Assembly: GCA_016938795.1 (NCBI GenBank)
Contig: JAFGTZ010000109.1
Span: 1 to 15,061 of the forward strand
Source: Chromatiaceae bacterium
Lineage (GTDB): Bacteria; Pseudomonadota; Gammaproteobacteria; Chromatiales; Chromatiaceae
DNA: 15,061 bases
Direction: 5' to 3'
This document shows positions 1 through 5,629 of the stretch, piece by piece. Under the pieces are notes generated by a model. That model was not told the origin of the DNA and made no database searches. It saw only the letters and a program-made list of their open reading frames with translations. Positions within the stretch are counted from its first letter, which is position 1. Each line of letters starts with the position of its first letter. A program made the position numbers and the translations under genes.

Positions 1-104
1 CGGGGGCCGCCGTGAATCCATCCCTGGAGGCTTGACAGCGGCATCCCTGCCGCTGACACCCCCGCGTCCATCCCCCAGCCCTCACCGTAAAATCCATCTG
101 TGAT
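1..104 (-). repeat. Dispersed ~104-bp hairpin repeat, copy A
   Basis: This segment matches the reverse complement of 11018-11122. By hand alignment I count 60 of 60 identical bases in the centre (22-81) and about five mismatches plus one gap overall, roughly 94% identity. The core has a perfect 8-bp stem, CAGCGGCA (36-43) pairing with TGCCGCTG (48-55), closed by a TCCC loop. The copy lies just after the ptsI stop codon in the direction of ptsI transcription, so its RNA would form the 3' end of a ptsI transcript. It begins at the window edge and may extend further left. No transposase is seen. It may belong to a REP/MITE-like intergenic family; that is inference. Confidence 0.85.
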
Positions 105-119
105 TGGTCTATGCCAATC
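102..119 (-). terminator. Weak candidate hairpin downstream of ptsI
   Basis: GATTGG (102-107) and CCAATC (114-119) form a 6-bp stem with a 6-nt loop, about 30 nt beyond the ptsI stop codon. On the minus strand a GATTTT run follows about 8 nt later, at the edge of the repeat. The U-run is short and displaced, so this is at best a weak intrinsic terminator. The larger repeat hairpin at 36-55 could also contribute to transcript ending. Confidence 0.25.
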
Positions 120-149
120 GCAAATCAGTTGCGATGGGGTCAGCGGAAA

Positions 150-1895
150 TCAGTGCGCATTGAGGCGGGCGATCAGTAGGGAGGGATCGGTATCGTCGAG
201 ATGTGCGAGCAGCCTCTGCGCCTCGCGTTCGAGCGCCTCGGTGTCGGCCTCCAGCACCACCTCCTTCACATCGAGCAGGGCGCCTGGCTGCATGCTGAAG
301 TGACGCAGTCCCAGGCCCAGCAGCAGCCGGGTAAAGCGCGGGTCGCCGGCCATCTCGCCGCACATGCTCACCGGGATGTCGAGCGCGCGCCCGGCCTCGA
401 TGGTCATGTGGATGAGGCGCAGAATGGCCGGATGGGTGGGGTCGAAGAGATCGTTGACGCTGTCGTCAAGCCGGTCGATGGCCAGGGTGTACTGGATGAG
501 ATCGTTGGTGCCGATGGAGAGAAAGTCCATGCGTCGGGCAATGGCACGCGCGGCGAGCGCGGCGGCGGGTACCTCGATCATGGCGCCCACGGGAAGCTTG
601 GGGTCGTAGTCAAGTCCGTCCGCCCTGAGCTGGCGCTTGAGTTCGTCGATCAGGCGCAGGGTGGTCTCGACCTCGCGCAGATGCGACACCAGCGGCAGCA
701 TGAGGCGCACCGGCCCGAGCGCCGAGGCGCGCAGAATGGCGCGCAGCTGGGGCCGGAAAATCTCGGGTTCCTTGAGGCAAAGCCGGATGGCGCGCAGGCC
801 CAGCGCGGGATTGTTGGCCGTGCTCGCACCGGGGCGGGGCAGCCCCTCGGCGGTCTTGTCGGCGCCCAGATCGAGGCTGCGGATGGTGATGGGAAGGCCC
901 CCGAGCCCCTGGAGCATGGCGCTGTAGGCGGCGAGCTGCTCCTCCTCGTCGGGCAGGTCGGGGCGGTTCATGTAGAGAAATTCGGTGCGATAGAGTCCGA
1001 CCCCGGTGGCGCCGTTGGCGCGTGCCGTCGCCACGTCCTCGGGCAGTTCGAGGTTGGCCTCCAGGCTGATGGCGATGCCGTCGCGGGTGCGCGCCGGGCG
1101 ATCAACCAGACGGCGCAGACGGCGCAGACGGCTGTGGCCGGCGCGCAGGCGCGCGCGAAAATAGCTCAGGGTGCGCGCATCGGCATCGCCGAGTACGGTG
1201 CCGCTCTCGCCATCGACGATGAGTAGCTCGCCGGGGCGGATCTGGCGGGTGATGTTGTGGATGCCAACCACCGCCGGGATGCCAAGACTGCGCACCAGGA
1301 TGGCGGTGTGCGACATGGGGCCGCCATGCTCGGTCACAAAGGCGGCAGCCCCCCGGTGATGCAGGACAATGACCTCGGCCGGGGCCAGGTCGCGCGCCAC
1401 CACCACCTGGCCCTTGAGATCGCCATCGAGCAGCGCCGCTGCCGGCGTCTCGCCGCGCAGGAATCCCTGGATCTGACTGACCACATGCTCCACATCGTCG
1501 CGTCGGGTGCGCAGATAGGGATCGTCCATCTCGTCGAACAGCCGCACCAGGGTGTCGCGCTGGCGTTGGAGCGCCCACTCGGCGTTGCATAACTCATCGC
1601 TGATAATGGTGCGTGCGGCGTCGATGAGGGCGGCATCCTCGAGCATGAGCAGATGGGTGTCGATGAACTCGGCAATATTCAGCGGGGTGTGCCCAGGAAT
1701 CTGTTCGCGCACTGCGCGCAGCGCCAGACGCGCCGCCTCGACCGCCTGATCGAGCCGATCAAGCTCCGCCTCGACCGCCTCGGGGGCGATGGCGATGCGC
1801 ATGGCGCCGCCTAGGCCGCGCCTGTCGAGATAGGCGGGGCCAAGCGCGATGGCGCAGCTCGCGCTGATGCCGATGCCCTGGAAGGCACAGCTCAT
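150..1895 (-). CDS. ptsI: Phosphoenolpyruvate-protein phosphotransferase (PTS enzyme I)
   Basis: Cytoplasmic EI autophosphorylates from PEP and passes the phosphate to HPr. The 581-residue protein starts with ATG at 1895, inside the ptsH stop (ATGA, 4-nt overlap), and has the usual EI length (E. coli 575). The swivelling domain carries the phospho-histidine in GGPMSHTAIL (His196). The PEP-binding barrel shows GVGLYRTEFLYM (298-309), LDLGADK (341-347), the signature DFLSIGTNDLIQYTLAIDR (457-475) and MCGEMAGDP with catalytic Cys512. There is no N-terminal GAF domain, so it is PtsI-type rather than PtsP (EI-Ntr). A small in-frame tandem duplication gives RLRRLRRL (256-263) in the linker before the barrel. 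It is the last gene of the ptsN-to-ptsI series. Identification is firm; the physiological output is inferred to be regulatory because no permease gene is nearby. Confidence 0.97.
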   Translation of the reverse strand: MSCAFQGIGISASCAIALGPAYLDRRGLGGAMRIAIAPEAVEAELDRLDQAVEAARLALRAVREQIPGHTPLNIAEFIDTHLLMLEDAALIDAARTIISDELCNAEWALQRQRDTLVRLFDEMDDPYLRTRRDDVEHVVSQIQGFLRGETPAAALLDGDLKGQVVVARDLAPAEVIVLHHRGAAAFVTEHGGPMSHTAILVRSLGIPAVVGIHNITRQIRPGELLIVDGESGTVLGDADARTLSYFRARLRAGHSRLRRLRRLVDRPARTRDGIAISLEANLELPEDVATARANGATGVGLYRTEFLYMNRPDLPDEEEQLAAYSAMLQGLGGLPITIRSLDLGADKTAEGLPRPGASTANNPALGLRAIRLCLKEPEIFRPQLRAILRASALGPVRLMLPLVSHLREVETTLRLIDELKRQLRADGLDYDPKLPVGAMIEVPAAALAARAIARRMDFLSIGTNDLIQYTLAIDRLDDSVNDLFDPTHPAILRLIHMTIEAGRALDIPVSMCGEMAGDPRFTRLLLGLGLRHFSMQPGALLDVKEVVLEADTEALEREAQRLLAHLDDTDPSLLIARLNAH

Positions 1896-2161
1896 TCGGG
1901 CTCTCCGAAACGCTCGCCGATGAGTGCGCCGATGGTGCGCAGGGCCGTCTCGGCATCCTCGCCCTCGGCATGCACGCGCACCCGGGTGCCCTGGCTCGCC
2001 GCGAGCATCATGACCCCCATGATGCTCTTGGCGCTGACGCGCTGGCCGTTGCGCTCGATGTCGATGCGGCTGTCGAAGCCGCTCGCGCACTGCACCAGCT
2101 TGGCGGCGGCGCGGGCATGCAGGCCGAGCTTGTTGACGATTTCGAACTCCTGGTGCATCAC
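1892..2161 (-). CDS. ptsH: Phosphocarrier protein HPr
   Basis: HPr relays phosphate from EI to EIIA proteins. The 89-residue product has the active-site block KLGLHARAAAKLV with His15, and AKSIMGVMML with Ser46, the regulatory serine phosphorylated by HprK in systems that have this kinase; hprK lies in the same block. I prefer the GTG start at 2161. An AGGAGG Shine-Dalgarno at 2172-2177 lies 10 nt upstream of it, whereas the ATG at 2158 is 13 nt away, and the GTG places the active residues at the canonical positions 15 and 46. Using the ATG would shorten the protein by one residue. It overlaps the EIIA gene upstream by 4 nt (GTGA) and ptsI downstream by 4 nt (ATGA), so the three are probably co-translated. 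Confidence 0.96.
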   Translation of the reverse strand: MMHQEFEIVNKLGLHARAAAKLVQCASGFDSRIDIERNGQRVSAKSIMGVMMLAASQGTRVRVHAEGEDAETALRTIGALIGERFGEPE

Positions 2162-2565
2162 GATGTGTCGTCCTCCTGGCTACAGAGACGCATTCCCGAG
2201 GAGCCTCCCGCAAGCGCCTTGCGCGCCACCTCGTCGAGATCGAGTGTGGCGTAGTTGAGCGCGCGCAGCAGCATGGGCAGGTTGAGTCCGCTGAGAACGC
2301 GCAGATGCTCGCGTCGCGACTGAAGCGCGAGCGCGATATTGGCCGGTGTCGAGCCATAGAGATCGGTCAGCACCAGCACCCCGTCGCCCTGATCGAGCCG
2401 TGCGGCGCGTTGCAGGCCCTCGGCGATGAGCGCATCGAGCGCCACCTCTTCGCCAATCTCCAGCGCCTCGGCCAGCGCGGGCGGGGCGCCAAGGATGGTG
2501 GCGGCCACCTCCAGCAGATCCTGGCCGAGCGGGCGGTGGGTGATCAAGAGCAGGGCGACGCTCAC
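2158..2565 (-). CDS. PTS EIIA component, mannose family (stand-alone)
   Basis: A 135-residue cytoplasmic protein of the PTS EIIA type-4 (mannose/fructose) fold. It starts MSVALLLITH with the expected phosphorylatable His10, followed by the family block LTDLYGSTPANIA (66-78) and SGLNLPML (92-99). In E. coli this domain is fused to EIIB as ManX; here it stands alone and no EIIB, EIIC or EIID gene is present, as in several proteobacterial regulatory PTS clusters. It presumably accepts phosphate from HPr and acts as a signalling output; the target is unknown. The start is GTG at 2565, supported by GGGAG 5 nt upstream and a 4-nt GTGA overlap with the rapZ stop. The 3' end overlaps ptsH. Identification is strong by motif and context. 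Confidence 0.92.
   Translation of the reverse strand: MSVALLLITHRPLGQDLLEVAATILGAPPALAEALEIGEEVALDALIAEGLQRAARLDQGDGVLVLTDLYGSTPANIALALQSRREHLRVLSGLNLPMLLRALNYATLDLDEVARKALAGGSSGMRLCSQEDDTS
2172..2177 (-). promoter_or_regulatory. Strong ribosome binding site for ptsH
   Basis: On the minus strand this reads AGGAGG, a near-perfect Shine-Dalgarno, inside the 3' end of the EIIA gene. Its 10-nt distance to the GTG at 2161, against 13 nt to the ATG at 2158, decides the preferred ptsH start. It is the strongest such site among the genes of this block. Confidence 0.75.
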
Positions 2566-3419
2566 GATAACTCCCGGTGTCTGACCATGACCTTGTGGCC
2601 ATGATCCTCGAAGTGGCGGCGCAGTGCCTCGATCATGTAAACCGAGCGGTGCTGTCCGCCGGTGCAGCCGATGGCGATGGTGAGATAACTGCGCCCGTCG
2701 GTTTCGAAGCGCGGGATCCAGCGGTCGAGAAAGGCGAGGATATCGCCACGCATCTGACGCGCCTCGATGCGGCTGTCGAGAAAGTCCACCACGGCTGTAT
2801 CGAGTCCGCTCAGGGCCTTGAGTTCGGGTTCCCAGTGCGGATTGGGCAGGCAGCGCACATCGAAGACGAAATCCACATCCAGCGGCAGACCGTGCTTGAA
2901 GCCGAAGGATTGCAGCAGAATGGAGGCCTTGGGCGAGGCGCTGCCGACCAGGCGCGCGCGCACCAGGTCGCGCAGCTCATGCACATTCGTCTGGGTGGTG
3001 TCGAGACGGAAATCGGCGCAGCGGCGGATGGGTTCGAGCAGCTCGCGCTCCAGCCCGATGGCATCGGCAAGTGGCCGATCGCCGCGAGCAAGCGGGTGGC
3101 GCCGGCGCGTTTCGCTGAAGCGGCGCATGAGCGCGTCGGGATGCGCCTCCAGAAAGAGCACCTGGGAGTCGATGCCGCGCGCGCGCGCGCTGGCGATCAG
3201 CTCGGGCAGATGGGCCAGTTCGTCCGCGCCGGTGCGCGCATCAATGCCAACAGCCGTGTTCGAAAAGGTGGGGCTGGCCGCCTCGCGCAGCCCGCCGATC
3301 AGATCCTTGAGCAGGAAGATCGGCAGGTTGTCGATACAGTAATAGCCGAGATCCTCCAGCGTATGCAGGGCGACGCTCTTGCCGGAACCTGACAGGCCAC
3401 TGAGGATGACAAGTTTCAT
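2562..3419 (-). CDS. rapZ: RNase adapter / nucleotide-binding protein RapZ
   Basis: RapZ (YvcJ/YhbJ family) is a P-loop protein; in E. coli it binds the small RNAs GlmY and GlmZ and presents GlmZ to RNase E, controlling glucosamine-6-phosphate synthase and so cell-envelope precursor supply. The 285-residue product matches the usual length (284 in E. coli). It has Walker A GLSGSGKS (8-15), LEDLGYYCIDNLP (21-33), SFGFKHGLP (171-179), DVRCLPNPHW (187-196) and the C-terminal GCTGGQHRSVY (251-261), then RHREL. The chosen ATG at 3419 aligns with the family start and has GGAG 7 nt upstream. It lies 37 nt after hprK and overlaps the EIIA gene by 4 nt. Whether GlmY/GlmZ exist in this organism cannot be seen here, so the RNA-adapter role is inferred. 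A 15-bp CG alternation at 3176-3190 encodes an Ala/Arg stretch. Confidence 0.96.
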   Translation of the reverse strand: MKLVILSGLSGSGKSVALHTLEDLGYYCIDNLPIFLLKDLIGGLREAASPTFSNTAVGIDARTGADELAHLPELIASARARGIDSQVLFLEAHPDALMRRFSETRRRHPLARGDRPLADAIGLERELLEPIRRCADFRLDTTQTNVHELRDLVRARLVGSASPKASILLQSFGFKHGLPLDVDFVFDVRCLPNPHWEPELKALSGLDTAVVDFLDSRIEARQMRGDILAFLDRWIPRFETDGRSYLTIAIGCTGGQHRSVYMIEALRRHFEDHGHKVMVRHRELS

Positions 3420-3456
3420 GGCGTTGCTCCGGGCCCTCAGGCCAAGTCTCTGGTGC

Positions 3457-4422
3457 TCAGCGTCGCGGCATGGGTGGATCGGGATGCTCGATGCCAAGGG
3501 CGCGCGCCTGGCGGTCGATGAAGTCGATGCCGGCATCATAGCCGCGGACACGTAACATCTGATGACGAACCGCCGCCTCCACCAGGATGGCGAGGTTGCG
3601 CCCGGGCGCCACCGGCATGGTGACGCAGGGCACGGCGACATCGACAATGGTCATGGTCGAGAGACTGCCGGTCAATCGGTCGATGGAGGTCATGCGCTGC
3701 GGCTCGAGCGGTTGCAGGTCGATGACGAGATTCAGTGGCTTGGCGCGCAGGATGGCGCCTTCTCCAAACATGGAGCGGATGTTGAGGATGCCAAGTCCGC
3801 GTACCTCCAGAAAATCGCGCAACATCTCGGGGCAGGTGCCTTCAAGGGTTTCGGGCGCGATGCGCGCAAAGCGCGGGGCGTCGTCGGCGACCAGACGATG
3901 GCCGCGCGTGATGAGGTCGAGCGCCAGCTCGCTTTTGCCAATGGCGGCATCGCCGATGAGCAGCACCCCCATGCCCAGCACCTCGATGAAGACCCCGTGT
4001 ACAGTCTCGCGCTCAGCCAGCGCATGGGTGAGAAAATAGCGCAGATGGTTAATGAGTTCCTCATCGCTGAGGCCGGAGCCGAGCAGCGGCACGCCGCAGC
4101 GCTCGGCGGCGCGCCAAAACTCGGGCGGCGGCTCGATGGCGTCGGAAAAGAGGATGGCCGCCGGGCGCTCGGCGAAGAGCTTGTCGAGGGTTTCGCGAAA
4201 GGCGGTGGGGCCTAGCGCGTCCAGATAGTGTAATTCCGCCTGCCCGATGACCTGCAGCAGGTTGGGGTGGATGCAGTTGAGCGAGCCGATCAGCGACTGG
4301 CGCGCGCCGTCGCCGCGCGGTGTCGGGCGCAAGGGGCGCGCCTCGGGCGGCTCGGGCGTCCACCAGCGCAGCCCGAGGCGGTTGCCGGTTTGCGCGATCA
4401 GTGATTGGAGGCTGTCAATCAT
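3457..4422 (-). CDS. hprK: HPr kinase/phosphorylase
   Basis: HprK phosphorylates and dephosphorylates a serine of HPr, coupling metabolic state to PTS signalling. The 321-residue product has an N-terminal domain (about 1-130) and a kinase domain. The latter shows VHGVFIEVLGMG (His142 at the catalytic histidine position), Walker A GDAAIGKS (157-164), LVADDAP (Asp180/Asp181) and the HprK signature EVRGLGILNIRSMFGEGA (206-223), followed by a C-terminal helical region rich in Arg. The P-loop reads Ala-Ala where Ser-Gly is common; the Gly, Lys and Ser contacting phosphate are kept, so activity is expected. The substrate residue, Ser46, is present in the HPr encoded two genes downstream. The ATG at 4422 has only weak purine-rich sequence upstream. 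It is separated from ptsN by 140 nt. E. coli has no hprK, so this marks a clear divergence from the enteric arrangement. Confidence 0.96.
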   Translation of the reverse strand: MIDSLQSLIAQTGNRLGLRWWTPEPPEARPLRPTPRGDGARQSLIGSLNCIHPNLLQVIGQAELHYLDALGPTAFRETLDKLFAERPAAILFSDAIEPPPEFWRAAERCGVPLLGSGLSDEELINHLRYFLTHALAERETVHGVFIEVLGMGVLLIGDAAIGKSELALDLITRGHRLVADDAPRFARIAPETLEGTCPEMLRDFLEVRGLGILNIRSMFGEGAILRAKPLNLVIDLQPLEPQRMTSIDRLTGSLSTMTIVDVAVPCVTMPVAPGRNLAILVEAAVRHQMLRVRGYDAGIDFIDRQARALGIEHPDPPMPRR

Positions 4423-4562
4423 CTTGAGCCTGCTTCATTCCTAACCGCGACCCTGGCATGTTGCGGTCTTCGGGTGTCGGTGGTCGGCCGGATCGGATGC
4501 GGGGCGGATTGTGCGGCTCGCGCATCTCGCATCAGCAGGCGGCCAGGGTTGCAAGGTCGCGT
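4423..4562. other. 140-nt ptsN-hprK intergenic spacer
   Basis: No credible gene is seen. The ends carry near-complementary blocks: ACCCTGGC at 4450-4457 and GCCAGGGT at 4542-4549, with partial extension. The intervening 84 nt make this a weak structural signal. No T-run follows on the minus strand, so it is not an intrinsic terminator. No convincing promoter was recognised, and transcriptional linkage of ptsN to hprK is undetermined. Confidence 0.4.
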
Positions 4563-5012
4563 TCAGTCGGTGTCGAGCAGCTTGAGCAAGGCCTCGGCGT
4601 CCTCGGCCTCACGCAGCCGGGCGCGGTTGAGCGGGTCGCTGAAGAGTCCGGCCAGGCGTGCGAGCAGGCGCAGGTGTTCGTCATTGGCCTCTTCGGGCAC
4701 CAGCAGGGCAAAGGCCAGATCGACAGGCTCGCCATCACTGGCGTCGTAGTCGATGCCGGCAGCAGTGCGCACAAAGGCGCCCAGCGGTTCGCCAATCTCG
4801 CGGATGCGCGCGTGGGGCAGGGCGATGCCGTGGCCCAGCCCGGTGCTGCCTAGGCGCTCGCGCTCGAGCAGCCGCTCGAAGACGACTTCGGTGCTCAGGC
4901 GCGGGTGGCCGCTGGCGAGCAGTTCGGCGAGGGTTTCCAGCAGGCGTTTCTTGCTCGCGATCTCAAGGCCGTGGCCGATGCGCGATTCGGTGATGAGGTC
5001 GGCAGTGAACAT
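4563..5012 (-). CDS. ptsN: Nitrogen-regulatory PTS protein EIIA-Ntr
   Basis: PtsN is a fructose/mannitol-type EIIA domain used for regulation (nitrogen and potassium metabolism in characterised bacteria) rather than sugar uptake. The 149-residue protein has the family block GSTGLGHGIALPHARI (55-70) with phospho-acceptor His67, and VDLAFALLVPEEANDEHLRLLARLA near the C terminus. It is slightly shorter than E. coli PtsN (163). The ATG at 5012 is chosen because GGGAG lies 8 nt upstream and the protein then begins at the expected place. The frame stays open to 5135, but that extension is basic, low in similarity to the family and lacks a ribosome site. It follows hpf as in E. coli, but is separated from it by 262 nt including an intrinsic terminator, so it likely has its own promoter. 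Its phosphate donor here could be the local HPr/PtsI pair, since no PtsP or NPr gene is present. Confidence 0.95.
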   Translation of the reverse strand: MFTADLITESRIGHGLEIASKKRLLETLAELLASGHPRLSTEVVFERLLERERLGSTGLGHGIALPHARIREIGEPLGAFVRTAAGIDYDASDGEPVDLAFALLVPEEANDEHLRLLARLAGLFSDPLNRARLREAEDAEALLKLLDTD

Positions 5013-5170
5013 CGCTAGGACTCCCGTCGTCCTCGGGCGGTTGCGGCGCGATGCGCGATGCGCGATGCGCTTGCCAGATGTGGCGGCCAGGAGGTAGTGG
5101 TCATGGGTGTGGCTATCCTCTCGCTCGGGCGGCAACCGCGCCAGGCGCCAGTTGAGCGCTGTACGTCATG
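5013..5170 (-). promoter_or_regulatory. Presumed ptsN leader/promoter region (no clear hexamers)
   Basis: Because an intrinsic terminator lies just upstream, a promoter for ptsN is expected here. I found no convincing -35/-10 pair and no correctly spaced -24/-12 (sigma-54) element on the minus strand. What is visible is the heptamer tandem repeat and the GGGAG ribosome site of ptsN. Placement of a promoter here is inference only. Confidence 0.3.
5046..5070. repeat. Short tandem repeat (GCGCGAT)3 plus partial unit
   Basis: Three full copies of the heptamer GCGCGAT and a further GCGC lie 34 nt upstream of the ptsN start, in the putative ptsN leader. All three copies are identical. Such a repeat is liable to slippage, and a change in copy number would alter leader length but not the protein. 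Confidence 0.8.
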
Positions 5171-5209
5171 AAAAAACCTCGAACGGGTCGTGGCGCGAAC
5201 CGTTCGAGG
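5171..5209 (-). terminator. Rho-independent terminator after hpf
   Basis: Read on the minus strand, CCTCGAACGG (5209-5200) is followed by a 13-nt loop and the exact complement CCGTTCGAGG (5186-5177), then immediately six Ts (5176-5171). A perfect 10-bp stem with an abutting U-run is a textbook intrinsic terminator. It starts 65 nt past the hpf stop codon and should end the rpoN-hpf transcript before ptsN. The plus strand has no U-run after the stem, so the signal is directional. Confidence 0.92.
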
Positions 5210-5274
5210 CAGTGGGTCATGGTTGATCAGCGGCGAGCGACGGTGCTCGCCAGATCCTTGGGATCGCCCAGTGC

Positions 5275-5598
5275 TTACTCAGCCTCGGCGGCGAGCTTGG
5301 GCGCGCTGCCCCGGTGATCGCTCTTTTTCTCCTTATAGCGCAACACCTGACGATCAAGCTTGTCGATCAGGGTGTCGATGGCGGCATACATGTCTTCATG
5401 CACGGAGTCGGCGAAGATCTTGCCTCCATTGATGTGCAGGGTGGCCTCCGCCTTCTGGGCGAGTTTCTCCACACTGAGAATGACATGGGCATTGATGACG
5501 TGGTCGAAGTGTCGCGCCAGGCGCTCGAATTTACTATCGACATAGCTGCGCAGTGCATCGGTGATGTCGACGTGGTGACCCGTCAGGTTGATCTGCAT
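5275..5598 (-). CDS. hpf: Ribosome hibernation-promoting factor, short form
   Basis: HPF binds the 30S subunit near the decoding centre and promotes ribosome dimerisation in stationary phase. The product (107 residues) begins MQINLTGHHVDITDALRSYV, matching the HPF/YfiA family start, with the conserved block VHEDMYAAIDTLIDKLDRQV and then a basic stretch YKEKKSDHRG. It lacks the C-terminal dimerisation domain of long HPF, so it is the short gammaproteobacterial type, and it has a somewhat longer Ala/Glu tail than E. coli Hpf (95). Two ATGs are adjacent (5601 and 5598). AAGGAG is 4 nt from the first and 7 nt from the second, and homologues start at the second, so 5598 is preferred. It lies about 30 nt after rpoN, as in E. 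coli, and is followed by a strong terminator. Confidence 0.95.
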   Translation of the reverse strand: MQINLTGHHVDITDALRSYVDSKFERLARHFDHVINAHVILSVEKLAQKAEATLHINGGKIFADSVHEDMYAAIDTLIDKLDRQVLRYKEKKSDHRGSAPKLAAEAE

Positions 5599-5629
5599 CA
5601 TAGGACTCCTTCAAGGTTCAAACGACCTG

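Noticed and set aside
201..1226. 341-codon plus-strand open frame opposite ptsI
   Set aside because: It is antisense to a well-supported ptsI, and its composition (Gly, Ala, His, Gln rich) is typical of a complementary-strand shadow.
4450..4549. Inverted repeat ACCCTGGC/GCCAGGGT in the ptsN-hprK spacer as a terminator
   Set aside because: The arms are 84 nt apart and no U-run follows on the minus strand.
5013..5135. N-terminal extension of ptsN up to 5135
   Set aside because: The extension is basic and unlike the family; the ATG at 5012 has a well-placed GGGAG and gives the normal start.
5126..5152. Possible sigma-54 promoter before ptsN (TGGC and TTGC elements on the minus strand)
   Set aside because: The spacing between the GG and GC dinucleotides does not match the required -24/-12 distance.
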